Virus record (IMG/VR): IMGVR_UViG_3300045836_000124
Span: 1 to 27,716 of that record
Strand: one strand, 5' to 3'
Length of the DNA stretch: 27,716 bases
Origin: a virus
This document shows positions 1 to 7,845 of the stretch, in pieces. The notes beneath the pieces were generated by a model that worked only from the letters and a program-made list of their open reading frames with translations, had not been told where the DNA came from and did no database searches. A program made the position numbers and the translations under genes. Numbering within the stretch: position 1 is the first letter of the stretch; each line of letters begins with the position of its first letter.

Positions 1-248
1 GTGGTGCTGGCCAGGCGGTTGAACAGCGCGAAGTGCTCGTTTTCCTGGATGACCGTCTTCATGGCGGTGTCCAGCGACTGCACGCCCAGCGCGCCGCCGC
101 CCGACAGCTGGGTAACGTCGGTCTGGTAGTTCGACGCGGTCAGCGCCTTCTGCAGTTCTTCGAACTGCTCCATGTTGCCGCCGGCGCTGCCGATCATCGG
201 GATCGAGCCACCCGGGAACATGCCGGAGATTTGAGGCTGAAGATTCAT
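1..248 (-). CDS. Major capsid protein, N-terminal part (cut by window edge)
   Basis: The first 82 residues of a leftward gene are visible; the rest lies beyond position 1. It starts MNLQPQISGMFPGG and carries segments such as ALTASNYQTDVTQLSGGGAL, then SLDTAMKTVIQENEHFALFN. This arrangement (a leader, a TDVxQLxGGGAL box, then QENEHFxLFN) is what I associate with major capsid proteins of some tailed phages. The protein would form the icosahedral shell. It lies 26 bases after the scaffold-like gene and two genes after a prohead protease, the standard protease-scaffold-capsid order. A good ribosome site (GAAAGGGAAA) precedes the ATG. The family call rests on N-terminal pattern and position only. 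Confidence 0.75.
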   Translation of the reverse strand, partial: MNLQPQISGMFPGGSIPMIGSAGGNMEQFEELQKALTASNYQTDVTQLSGGGALGVQSLDTAMKTVIQENEHFALFNRLAST

Positions 249-274
249 GATTTCCCTTTCGTGGGTGGTGTGAG

Positions 275-916
275 TTAACCGAGTTTCGCCAGCAGTGCCG
301 GCTCGATCGCGGCACCCATGCGCAGGGAGACATCGATCGTGTTTGCCTCTTGGCCACTGATCTTGCCGGCAGCGAATGCTGCCTGCGACTTGGCCATGAT
401 GTCCTGCGGGGTCGGGCCCTGCTCCTGCGCGCCGAGCGACTTCGCGAGCGTGCTGGCCTGCGCGTGCACGTCGAGGATCGACTTGCGGCCGGTACCCTGC
501 TTGCCCAGCGCTTCCACCTTGGTGGTCAGCGACTTGATCAGGCCGTCTTGCGCCTTCAGCTGCTCGCCCTGCGCCTTGATGATGGTGAGGGTCTGGTCCA
601 GCGCCTTGACCATCAGGTCTTCCTGCGCGCCGACCTTGTCCATCAGCGACTTGACGAGCTCAGTGCCGTCCTGCGCTTCGAGCTCGGTGCCGTCGGCCAG
701 CGTGACCTTGAACGACTTGGCCATCTCGCCGCCTTCGCCGTCCTCGCCTTCGCCTTCCTTCTTGGCGTTGACGTCATCGCCGCCCTCGCCGGCCGCGGCC
801 TGGATCTTCTTGTCGTCCGAAGCGTCGGCACTCGGGAGCGCCTTCGTCATGGTTTCCAGCTCGCCGAGCAGCTTGTCGAAGCCGCCGCCAGCCTGGTTGT
901 TGTTGTCTGCACTCAT
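275..916 (-). CDS. Capsid scaffold-like protein (acidic, coiled-coil)
   Basis: The 213-aa protein has a strongly acidic, Gly/Glu-rich stretch at about residues 44-64, a short folded-looking stretch with KVTLADGTELEAQDG, and a long predicted coiled coil at about residues 86-138 (repeated KAQGEQLKAQDGLIKSL-type heptads). Low complexity, acidity, coiled coil and position between prohead protease and capsid genes fit an internal scaffolding protein that guides shell assembly and is then degraded. The start codon overlaps the protease stop codon (ATGA). I did not recognise a named family, so the scaffold role is inference from context; a head decoration or other internal protein is possible. Confidence 0.6.
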   Translation of the reverse strand: MSADNNNQAGGGFDKLLGELETMTKALPSADASDDKKIQAAAGEGGDDVNAKKEGEGEDGEGGEMAKSFKVTLADGTELEAQDGTELVKSLMDKVGAQEDLMVKALDQTLTIIKAQGEQLKAQDGLIKSLTTKVEALGKQGTGRKSILDVHAQASTLAKSLGAQEQGPTPQDIMAKSQAAFAAGKISGQEANTIDVSLRMGAAIEPALLAKLG

Positions 917-1803
917 GTCTTACTCCGTTGTTTGAGGCCTGCTTTCAAATCGCGGTAGAACCGCTCCACGTATTCGGCCGCGTCGGCAGGCGACAGGCCA
1001 AACGTCTGGGTGCAATAAGCCACCAGCTCCTGCGCCCCGGGGTTCTTGCCGACTGCCCCGACGCGCATGGCATTGGCCAGCTCGTTGCGGAAATTGAAGT
1101 AATTGGGAGGCGCGCCGTCGAGCGACTGCATGCGCAGCGCAGCGCCGCCACTCAGTGCGCGGGAATCGGTGGCGTAGCTCGCCTCGAGCGCCTTCGCCAG
1201 GTCTAGCCCAGCAGCACTCCAGCTCTTGGCCATCGTGCCCACCGGGACGGTCGCCACGGTCGACACGGTCTGGTTCACCGGGGTCTTGGAAATGCCGATG
1301 TTCGACCAGCGCACGCGCTTGATCAGCGCCTTGCGCGCCTTGGAGCCCGGATCGATCTCGATCGCCTTTTCCATGACGCTGCCGCCCACCGACGGATACC
1401 AGCGCGCCGGCGGGTTGATTTCGGTGAGCGATGACCACACCATGTTGGCGCGCTCGGCCGCCGGCCCGGTGCCGGAATAGATTTCGGCCTTGACCAGGGT
1501 CTTCTTGCCCTCGAACGACACGTCCACCGGACGGCCGATTTCATAGAGCGGATAATCGGGGATGCCGGCCTTGGCACCGATCAGGGTGAAGTGGTCGATG
1601 TCGATGTTCCCGAACTTCAGGAACCAGTCAGCCGAGTCACGCAGCGCCTTCTGCATAACGACTTCGTTCTGCTGATCGAGCGCTTCGTTGCTGGCCTCGA
1701 AATAGATAAAGCGCTGCCCACCCACCTGTTGGGGGGTCGCCTTGAGCAACGATCCGATGCTCAAGTAATCAGGGCAGTTTGCCAGCAGGGCATGGTCATC
1801 CAT
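913..1803 (-). CDS. Putative prohead (head maturation) protease
   Basis: The 296-aa protein has features of HK97/S78-type prohead proteases. An early strand reads RFIYFEASNEALDQQNEVV, followed by a His in FGNIDIDHF (H71) and a Ser in WYPSVGGSVME (S138), which match the usual H...S catalytic layout. Such enzymes cleave scaffold and capsid N-termini during maturation. Context agrees: scaffold and capsid genes follow directly. The ATG at 1803 is 14 bases after a GTCGTGAC element and lacks a strong ribosome site; an in-frame alternative is Met42 or later, but that would lose the first strand. The C-terminal third (about 190-296) is not recognised. Catalytic residue assignment is by eye. Confidence 0.7.
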   Translation of the reverse strand: MDDHALLANCPDYLSIGSLLKATPQQVGGQRFIYFEASNEALDQQNEVVMQKALRDSADWFLKFGNIDIDHFTLIGAKAGIPDYPLYEIGRPVDVSFEGKKTLVKAEIYSGTGPAAERANMVWSSLTEINPPARWYPSVGGSVMEKAIEIDPGSKARKALIKRVRWSNIGISKTPVNQTVSTVATVPVGTMAKSWSAAGLDLAKALEASYATDSRALSGGAALRMQSLDGAPPNYFNFRNELANAMRVGAVGKNPGAQELVAYCTQTFGLSPADAAEYVERFYRDLKAGLKQRSKT

Positions 1804-1817
1804 GCCGCCATCATCGT

Positions 1818-1825
1818 GTCACGAC
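1818..1825 (-). promoter_or_regulatory. GTCGTGAC element, copy a (before protease)
   Basis: The leftward strand reads GTCGTGACACGATGATGGC and then the protease ATG 14 bases after the octamer. It comes 22 bases after the end of a rho-independent terminator, so it sits exactly where a new leftward transcript must begin. The same octamer precedes other leftward gene groups. Role as promoter or mRNA start is inference. Confidence 0.55.
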
Positions 1826-1847
1826 GACGGCCCGCGTGCGAATAGGC

Positions 1848-1872
1848 AAAAAAAGAGCCGCCCGAGGGCGGC
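1848..1872 (-). terminator. Rho-independent terminator after lysis genes
   Basis: On the leftward strand a GC-rich hairpin (GCCGCC / GGCGGC, loop about 4 nt) is followed by TCTTTTTTT. It lies 30 bases beyond the stop of the 82-aa gene at 1903 and separates the helicase/lysis transcript from the protease-scaffold-capsid group. Confidence 0.85.
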
Positions 1873-1902
1873 CGAAACGCTCAGAGAGCGGGGTCGGAGA
1901 AA

Positions 1903-2151
1903 TCAGTGGCCGAGCACTTGCCGGGCCTGTGCGATCACCTGCTGCAGTTGGCCGCGCTCGCGGATCAGCGCCATGTACTTGTCGCCGCCACCGGTCAACG
2001 CTTGCGCACCGGCCGCCTTCAATTCGGTTTCGACCTCACCCAGTCGCTCATTGGCGCGCGCAAGGATGCGGCGCTCGGCGTCCTCGGTTTGGCGCGCCAT
2101 CACAGAGAGCTCCCCAAGCTGCTTGTGCGTGGTGTCGATGTGCGCCTGCAT
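1903..2151 (-). CDS. Small coiled-coil protein of the lysis cluster
   Basis: The 82-aa protein begins MQAHIDTTHKQLGELSVMAR and is almost wholly helical and charged, with a heptad-like pattern (ERRILARANERLGEVETEL) and a short Gly-rich break at about residues 56-60. Its ATG overlaps the previous stop (TGATG), so translation is probably coupled to the secreted protein before it. A terminator follows. It has no membrane segment. Position suggests a part in lysis or envelope disruption, but no family was recognised, and an Rz-like role is not supported because an N-terminal membrane anchor is missing. A longer open frame to 2244 exists, but its extra residues are translation of the neighbour in another frame. 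Confidence 0.6.
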   Translation of the reverse strand: MQAHIDTTHKQLGELSVMARQTEDAERRILARANERLGEVETELKAAGAQALTGGGDKYMALIRERGQLQQVIAQARQVLGH

Positions 2152-2381
2152 CACTTCCTCACTTCGGCCAGGCACTGCGACCGCAGGTCGGCCCGTTGGA
2201 TGCTGTAGCAGGCCGAGGTGTCGCGGCGCGCCCGGGCGATGCAATACGCGCGCGCGTCCGGGTCGCTGATGGCGTAGCAGGCACCGCTATCCGCAGCGTC
2301 AGCTGGCTGCACGAGCAGCGTCAACGGAGCCGCCACCGCGACACCGAAAAACGCCAGCAGGAAATAAGCAAATTTCTTCAT
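2151..2381 (-). CDS. Small secreted protein with two Cys-x11-Cys repeats
   Basis: The 76-aa protein starts MKKFAYFLLAFFGVAVAA, a clear signal peptide or anchor, with likely cleavage after the PADA near residue 29. The mature part holds a duplicated unit: ACYAISDPDARAYCIA at about 34-49 and ACYSIQRADLRSQCLA at about 57-72. The cysteines are C35, C47, C58 and C70, so spacing inside each unit is identical. This suggests a small helical, disulfide-bonded periplasmic protein. It follows the holin and precedes a coiled-coil protein, so a function in lysis or superinfection control is plausible but inferred. There is no lipobox, so it is not an Rz1 lipoprotein. The ATG at 2381 was chosen because upstream sequence in this frame overlaps the holin and looks non-coding. 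Confidence 0.65.
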   Translation of the reverse strand: MKKFAYFLLAFFGVAVAAPLTLLVQPADAADSGACYAISDPDARAYCIARARRDTSACYSIQRADLRSQCLAEVRK

Positions 2382-2404
2382 GGCCTCAGTATAACCAAAA
2401 ATGA

Positions 2405-2617
2405 TCAGCTTTTGGAAGTGGCTGTCAACGTCAGTTGCGTGGAAGTGACAACCCGCAACATCGCGTTCAGCACCGGCAGCGCGGTCGCCACCGCCAGGTA
2501 CACGTTGACCGGCACCAGCGGCTGCACCAGATGAAAGCTCGCCTCCAGCGCGATGAAGCCGGCGGCGGCCGTGTTGAGCCACAGGATGCGAGACTGGTAC
2601 CAGGGTTTCGAATTCAC
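2405..2617 (-). CDS. Putative holin
   Basis: The 70-aa protein reads MNSKPWYQSRILWLN, then two hydrophobic segments (about residues 14-31 and 35-56) around LVQPLVPVNVYLAV. The WYQSR-I-W start and the QPL-PVN-Y turn match a small holin family that I know from proteobacterial phages. It would make holes in the inner membrane at the end of infection and let an endolysin out; no endolysin is visible in this window. The start is GTG, overlapping the helicase stop codon (GTGA), with AGGAGA located in the end of the helicase gene as ribosome site. Lysis expression is therefore tied to translation of the giant protein upstream. Confidence 0.75.
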   Translation of the reverse strand: MNSKPWYQSRILWLNTAAAGFIALEASFHLVQPLVPVNVYLAVATALPVLNAMLRVVTSTQLTLTATSKS

Positions 2618-5600
2618 AGCAGGCTCTCCTGTTGGTTGACTTGGGCTTGTTTCAGATAGGCGGCGACGCCAGTGTCATCGAGACCTTCCATCGACGACGT
2701 CATGAGTTCTCGCAACTGGTACTTTTTCGCCAGCCGGTCGCGCGCGGCGCGCTCCTCCGGATGGTCGGCCACCAGGTCGATGAGCTCGACATTATTTTTT
2801 TGGCCGGTCCTGAATATGCGCCCTTGGCGCTGGCCGTGCGTCATGGCGGTCTGCGGCGTGTCCATCTGCACCAGCCACTGGCCGCGCTGGATGTTCATGC
2901 CCGTAGCCCCGGCGTCCGACGCCACCAGGATGTCGGCCTGCGCGTCGCCCTGTTCCGGGTTGAACATCAGCCGCTTCTTCTCTTTCTCGGTCGAGGAATC
3001 GGCCCCGGTCAGCGCCACCACGCGATGGCCCTCCTTCTCCAGCCGCTCCTTGATCGCCTTGACCGCCTCGAGCGAGTGCGCGAACACCACACCCGGCTTG
3101 CCCTTGCGCTCGGCCGCCAGCTTCGACAGGTGCTCGAACTTAGCGTTGTCGGCGTGCGTGTTGATCACGCGCTGCACCGCGGACGAGCGCAGGATGCCGA
3201 TATTGGCCTGCAGGTTGCGCGCGACCTCCTCGTGCTTGTCCTCCGGCACGCCGGCGAACGAGTTCGGCGAGATCGCCTGCATGGCCGCGACGTCCACCTT
3301 GCCCTGCATGCGGGCGATGCGCGCGGTGCTGAAATGCTTGTCGAGCTCGGACAGCGCCAGCTTCTGTCCAGCCGACAGCGGCACCTTTTCCTCGCGCCGG
3401 TCGGCCTGTACGTCCGGGTCGATCTTCGACGGGTACACGTAGCGCGCCATCTCGCGCTTGAGGGCGTCCTTGGAGGCCAACGTATCGGCACCGTAGCGGC
3501 GCATGAAGGCACCGCGGTCGCTGTAGCGCGCAGGGTCCATCTTCTTGAGCAGGTCGTACACCTCGCTGGCATCATTCTTGACCGGATCACCCGACGCCAG
3601 CAGGTAATGCGGCGTGTGGTGCGACAGCGCATCCACCACGTTGGCCAGGCCGGAATTCTCCTTACCGGCGCGGTTCAGCGTGTTCTGGCTCTCGTCCACG
3701 GTCAGGTAATCGAAGTTGATCCCCTCCCGCTGCATCAGGTCGCCCATCCAGCCCTTGCGCTCGTCGTCCGTCATCGCGTTCAGGCGGTCTGCCATCTCGG
3801 ATTCGGACACGCCGGCATGCTTGGCACCGAGGTGGATCATGTCGTCGCGGAATGACTGGTGCGTCATCACCGCGAAATCGTGCTCCGGGTTCTTGTAGGC
3901 CGCAATACGCTCCTCGCGCGACGCACCCGGCGCGATGTGCCAGTTGAACTTGCCCGGCTCGAGATAGCGCAGCGCCTCGCCCGAGAACTGGCCCTGCACG
4001 ATCGACGGCACCAGGAACAGCCCGCGCTTGGCCTTGCCCTGCTGCTTCAGGTGCGTGAACGATGCGAGCTGCAGCAGCGACTTGCCGGAGCCAGTCCCGA
4101 ACGCCGCCACAACGCGCTTGTTCGCGTCGACCAGCTTCACCAGGCGCTGGCGCGCGGCGTTCTTCCCGCCGCTCATGGTCGGGGCCCAGAGTTTCGTCGG
4201 CTGGCCGGGCTTGAAGTTCTTGCCCACCACGCCCATCATACCGGCAATCTGGCGTTCGGCCGCGTGGCCGATCGAATGGCGCTCGTCGCCCTCCAGCTTG
4301 ATGTCCTCGGCCGCCGCCGGCGGCTCGTCGGCGAAGAACCCCATCTGCGCTTGGTCGAACGCGGCCCGCTGCTCGCGCGCGGCGTCGAGCTTGTCGGCCA
4401 CGCTGCCAGAGGCATAGCGCCCTTGCGTGCGCTCGCGCAGGCTGTCGGTCAGCGCCCGGTCCTTGGCGAGACGCGCCTCGCGCGCGGCCGGATCGGTCGC
4501 GTCCAGGTGGTTCAGGTTGTTGCGGATCAGCGCGCGGCCGGTCTTCAGCGGCGCATCCGGCCGCAGCTTGTTGTGCGCCTCCACGAAGGCCTTGCCAACC
4601 TTCGACCGGATCAGGTCCTGCACCGCCTCATAGGCTTTCTCGTGGCCACCCATCACGTCGGCGTACTTGGCCCAGTTCAGCGATGCGGCATTGACCTGCC
4701 CCGTCAGCTCGTCGCGGCGCGCGCGCCACTCGCCATGCTCCGGATTCGGAACGGTGTCGCCGAACATGTCGGTGGTCTCTTTTTCCGGCTCGGCCGCGGC
4801 ATGCTTCTCCAGGTCCTGGCGCAGCTGCGCGGCCTCCGGCGACTCCTTGGCGACGTTCCGGTAGAAGAACTCCCGGATCGCGCGCTGGTCCTGCCCGGTG
4901 AGCTCGCCGATCGGCTTGTAAGCGGCCGTGCCCTCCGGGGTGTCGGCCAGCGCTCGGTGCAGCGCGTCCACGGAGACCTGGTCCACGGTGAACTGCTGAC
5001 GGTTCAGGGTCGAGCGGGTGTTGCCGTAGCGGCGTGCCACGAAGTCGTCAGCGTACTGGTCGAACGTCTCGCCCAGCGCGTCAGCGCGGCGCAGCTTGCC
5101 ATCCTCGCCCTTGAGCGGAGCCACGGCCTCGAGCGCGGCACGGTACTCTTCGGCTCGTCCGGGACCCGCCTTCTTGAAGAACTCGGCAGACTGGATATCG
5201 GCGACGATGTCGCCTGGTGTGTCGCCGTCGGCCGCGCGCCCGCCGATGTAGTCCTTCAGCGACTGCTCCAGGTCCTCGCCCGACTCGAACGGAATCGCCA
5301 GCGACGGTGCCGCGCCCGGCTTCACGTCCATGGCGAGATCCGGCCGGTTCGCCACGCCCAGCGGCAGCCAGCCGTCCTCGTCGTGGTCGCCGCGGATGAT
5401 GGCGAGGTTGCGCCGCACCTGCTCGACGTCGTCGCGGTTCACCGGCTTGGCGAGCCGATCGAGGCCGGCCGCGTTGATGGTCAGGAACCGGTCGCCGGCC
5501 ACGTCCTGAATCGTGTAGTCGCCCTTCTGCAGGCCGATCGCGCGCACCTGGCGGATCGCGTCCTCGATCCCGATCTTCCCGAGCGACACCTCGAACTGGT

Positions 5601-7143
5601 CCTTCTTGCCCTGCTGGAGCGCCGTCACGAGGGCGGCATTCGCTTCCATCTCGCCCAGGGCCTGGCCGAGCACCTTCTGCGCGTCGTTGACGGCGCGGCG
5701 CCGGCGCGCGTTCAGCTCCTGCGCGGCCTGCAGGTCGCCACCATTGGTCAGCTCGCCGAGCTCGATCTCCTTGGCGGTCTCCATCAGGTCGCGAGCGTCC
5801 GACAGCGCCTGCTCGCTGGTCGCCATGTAGTGGTCGAGGTGGAACGCCTGCATGCCCTCGGCGATGCGCTCGACGTCCTGCGGCAGGTCGGTGTGGATCC
5901 GGCGCGCCAGCACCTGCGCAGCACCGGCGACGCCCAGCACGTCCACCACCGAGCGGTCGACCAGGGCCTCGCCGCCGACGGCCAGCGCCAGCGAGTTGAT
6001 GCTGTTGTAGGCCCCGACCCCGACATGCTTGCCCAGCGACTCGCCCGGCGCTTCGCCCGCCAGCTGCTGGAACTCGGACAGGAACGCCCTGGTCTTCATC
6101 GTGCGCAGGTCGCCCGCGATGTCCGCCTCGACCTTGGCGTCCGCGTCCGGATCCGCCGTGTACTCGATCACATAGGCCTTCGGTTCGGTCGCCGAGCGCT
6201 CGATTTCGCGGTTTGCCTCCTGCGCCTTCTTGTGCAGGGCGCGCAGCTTCTTCTGCGCCTTCAGCAGTTCGACCGCTTTCTTGGCGTCGGCCAGCTGCAC
6301 CTTGGTGTCGCCCACCAGCGGCTCGCGGATCGACTTGATTTCGTCGGCCACCATCTTGGCGGTCTCGCCGCGGGCAACGGCCGCCTGGCGCTGCGCTGGC
6401 GTCATCTGCGCCTGCTTGGCCTCCTTGGCGGCGATGGCCTCGGCCTTCAGCTCGTCTTCGGTCAGGCCGGCTTTCTCAGCGCGCTCGCCGTACTGCGGCG
6501 CGAAGCCCGGTCCGCCGCCGTCGACCTTCACCGGGTTCAGGTCCTGGACCGACAGGGTTTCGGGGTCATGGGTTTCCAGCGGGATCTCGCCAATGCCGGC
6601 ATCCATGCGCGCGGCCGCATCGTCCACCAGCCGCTTGCGCTGCAGATCGACCGCCTCATTGGCGCGCTTCATGAGCTCCTGATGGTGCTTGAGGCGCAGT
6701 TTCGCCTGCGCCGCATCCGACAGATGCGCCACGTCGTTTTCTGGGAACTCGAGCGCGGTCGGTTCCCAGCCCATGGCCTCGGCCACCGACTGCACGAACT
6801 TGCGCTCGTGCTCGTGCACCTGCGCCTTCACGGAGTCGCGGGCAGCCTTCTTCGATGCGACCAGGCCGTTTTCCTTGTCGCGCTTGCGCTGCTCCTTCTT
6901 CTGCTCGGCGGCGGCCTTTTTCTTCTCCAGCGTCTCGCGCTTGTAGTCGGATTCGGACCTCACGGCACGCAGCTTCAAGTAGTTGAGCCGGCCCCCTGCC
7001 CCGCCCACAATATGGGCCGAGCCGTCAGGGTTGGGCTGGATCAGGACAGGCTGGCCTTTGGAATCCGCACCGTTGGGGTGCAGTGTGATCCATCTCGCGC
7101 CAGGCGGGATGGCTTGGGCCTTCAGGAACAGGATCGGCTTCAT
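2614..7143 (-). CDS. Giant polyvalent protein with C-terminal SF2/SNF2-like helicase
   Basis: The 1509-aa protein has a C-terminal helicase domain at about 1000-1500: Walker A GTGSGKS (1016-1022), a DEAH-type box reading DESQ (1150-1153), SGDP (about 1185) as motif III, VASDAGATGMN (motif V) and QRQGRIFRTGQ (1438-1448, motif VI). This is a complete ATPase core, close to SNF2/RapA-type translocases. The first 1000 residues hold an N-terminal box (ILFLKAQ, then GARWITLHPNG and GGAGGRLNYLKLRAV), a Lys/Glu-rich helical zone at 60-110 and long helical stretches without a named domain. By analogy with P1 DarB and other phage polyvalent proteins it may be packaged and injected to resist host restriction; this is inference. 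The ATG is 14 bases after a GTCGTGAC element, with no proper ribosome site. The holin gene overlaps its stop. Confidence 0.85.
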   Translation of the reverse strand: MKPILFLKAQAIPPGARWITLHPNGADSKGQPVLIQPNPDGSAHIVGGAGGRLNYLKLRAVRSESDYKRETLEKKKAAAEQKKEQRKRDKENGLVASKKAARDSVKAQVHEHERKFVQSVAEAMGWEPTALEFPENDVAHLSDAAQAKLRLKHHQELMKRANEAVDLQRKRLVDDAAARMDAGIGEIPLETHDPETLSVQDLNPVKVDGGGPGFAPQYGERAEKAGLTEDELKAEAIAAKEAKQAQMTPAQRQAAVARGETAKMVADEIKSIREPLVGDTKVQLADAKKAVELLKAQKKLRALHKKAQEANREIERSATEPKAYVIEYTADPDADAKVEADIAGDLRTMKTRAFLSEFQQLAGEAPGESLGKHVGVGAYNSINSLALAVGGEALVDRSVVDVLGVAGAAQVLARRIHTDLPQDVERIAEGMQAFHLDHYMATSEQALSDARDLMETAKEIELGELTNGGDLQAAQELNARRRRAVNDAQKVLGQALGEMEANAALVTALQQGKKDQFEVSLGKIGIEDAIRQVRAIGLQKGDYTIQDVAGDRFLTINAAGLDRLAKPVNRDDVEQVRRNLAIIRGDHDEDGWLPLGVANRPDLAMDVKPGAAPSLAIPFESGEDLEQSLKDYIGGRAADGDTPGDIVADIQSAEFFKKAGPGRAEEYRAALEAVAPLKGEDGKLRRADALGETFDQYADDFVARRYGNTRSTLNRQQFTVDQVSVDALHRALADTPEGTAAYKPIGELTGQDQRAIREFFYRNVAKESPEAAQLRQDLEKHAAAEPEKETTDMFGDTVPNPEHGEWRARRDELTGQVNAASLNWAKYADVMGGHEKAYEAVQDLIRSKVGKAFVEAHNKLRPDAPLKTGRALIRNNLNHLDATDPAAREARLAKDRALTDSLRERTQGRYASGSVADKLDAAREQRAAFDQAQMGFFADEPPAAAEDIKLEGDERHSIGHAAERQIAGMMGVVGKNFKPGQPTKLWAPTMSGGKNAARQRLVKLVDANKRVVAAFGTGSGKSLLQLASFTHLKQQGKAKRGLFLVPSIVQGQFSGEALRYLEPGKFNWHIAPGASREERIAAYKNPEHDFAVMTHQSFRDDMIHLGAKHAGVSESEMADRLNAMTDDERKGWMGDLMQREGINFDYLTVDESQNTLNRAGKENSGLANVVDALSHHTPHYLLASGDPVKNDASEVYDLLKKMDPARYSDRGAFMRRYGADTLASKDALKREMARYVYPSKIDPDVQADRREEKVPLSAGQKLALSELDKHFSTARIARMQGKVDVAAMQAISPNSFAGVPEDKHEEVARNLQANIGILRSSAVQRVINTHADNAKFEHLSKLAAERKGKPGVVFAHSLEAVKAIKERLEKEGHRVVALTGADSSTEKEKKRLMFNPEQGDAQADILVASDAGATGMNIQRGQWLVQMDTPQTAMTHGQRQGRIFRTGQKNNVELIDLVADHPEERAARDRLAKKYQLRELMTSSMEGLDDTGVAAYLKQAQVNQQESLL

Positions 7144-7157
7144 CCTGCCATCGTAGG

Positions 7158-7165
7158 GTCACGAC
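7158..7165 (-). promoter_or_regulatory. GTCGTGAC element, copy b (before 1509-aa helicase)
   Basis: The leftward strand reads GTCGTGACCCTACGATGGC, then AGG and the helicase ATG. Spacing from octamer to ATG is 14 bases, as for copies a and d. The first 16 bases are identical to copy f at 18672. No Shine-Dalgarno sequence intervenes. Confidence 0.55.
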
Positions 7166-7167
7166 AA

Positions 7168-7480
7168 TAGACGACCGCGGCGGCAGTAGGCTCACAGCGA
7201 TAGGCAATTCCTATCGTAACTCGGGAACCAGTAGGTAACCGCCATTGGTTACGCCTAAGTCCTTGTTTCTTAACTCTTTTCCAGTATCAGTAACCAGGTA
7301 ACCAGAAATAGATTAGATAGATACTATGAAGAAAAATGGTGTCGTGTGTGGTGCTCACACACATGTCACACGTTGTATATGTCTTTCCCCCGCTGGTTCC
7401 GGTTACTGGTTACCGTAATAAAATCAAATACTTACAAAAAGCGCAGGAAACCACGGTTACCGAAATCGGTTACCGGCAAC
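7168..7480. repeat. Gene-free region with eight GGTTACC-type sites
   Basis: No credible gene lies in 7144-7521. The stretch holds eight copies of GGTTAC/GTAACC: 7234-7241, 7247-7253, 7290-7296, 7297-7304, 7401-7406, 7408-7415, 7455-7462 and 7468-7476. Most left-hand copies read GTAACC and all right-hand copies read GGTTAC, so the array is roughly mirror-symmetric around an AT-rich middle (about 7305-7380). The middle also contains the inverted repeat TGTGTG-GTGC-TCACACA. Binding sites for a phage protein, such as an operator array or replication origin, are possible; the sequence alone does not decide. Confidence 0.6.
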
Positions 7481-7503
7481 AAAAAAGCCGCCCGAAGGCG
7501 GCT
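7481..7503 (-). terminator. Rho-independent terminator after the helicase operon
   Basis: On the leftward strand AGCCGCC pairs with GGCGGCT around a TTCG loop and is followed by TTTTTTG. It lies 18 bases after the stop of the 107-aa gene, ending the methyltransferase/helicase transcript before the GGTTACC-rich gap. Confidence 0.85.
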
Positions 7504-7521
7504 GTGCGGGGTGCGGCGCGG

Positions 7522-7845
7522 TCAAATCCCGGCGTCAGGATCAATCAGCGTGAACTGTTCGCCGTGCTGGTCGGTGACCACGTTCGAGCCGAGATTGAAC
7601 GAAGCGTTCTGCCGGTACTCCTCCGTGGCGGCCGCCAGCGCCTCGGCCAGATCGGCATGCGCCGGCATGCGGTCGATCACCGACTGGTCCATGTAGTCGC
7701 CCAACAGGTGCAGGTTGTCGCGCGTGTAGAACCGCTTCATGACAGCTTTCACCAGATACCAGTAGCAGCCGAAATTCCGGTACCGGCGCGGGTCTTCCTG
7801 CAGCAGGGCCAAGGTGCTGGCCGCAAAGGTTTTCGGGTCGATCAT
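7522..7845 (-). CDS. Small protein coupled to the SNF2 helicase, function unknown
   Basis: The 107-aa protein starts MIDPKTFAASTLALLQEDPR, continues with an aromatic-rich segment (RYRNFGCYWYLVKAVMKRFY, about 21-40) and ends with a polar tail (VVTDQHGEQFTLIDPDAGI). Its ATG overlaps the stop of the 1893-aa helicase (ATGA), and a terminator follows, so it is the last gene of that operon and probably made in fixed ratio to the helicase. No signal peptide or membrane segment is apparent. I do not recognise a named family. A partner or co-packaged protein of the helicase would fit the coupling, but this is inference. Confidence 0.75.
   Translation of the reverse strand: MIDPKTFAASTLALLQEDPRRYRNFGCYWYLVKAVMKRFYTRDNLHLLGDYMDQSVIDRMPAHADLAEALAAATEEYRQNASFNLGSNVVTDQHGEQFTLIDPDAGI

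Noticed and set aside
1903-2381. Rz/Rz1 spanin pair
   Set aside because: The secreted protein has no lipobox and the coiled-coil protein has no membrane anchor; genes are sequential, not nested.
3859-7170. 1103-codon open frame on the + strand opposite the 1509-aa helicase
   Set aside because: It is a shadow of a high-GC gene: rich in Arg, Leu, His and Gly, no domain, while the opposite strand has intact helicase motifs.
7234-7476. CRISPR array formed by GGTTACC repeats
   Set aside because: Repeat units are 6-9 bases, irregularly spaced and in both orientations; no spacers of constant length and no cas genes.
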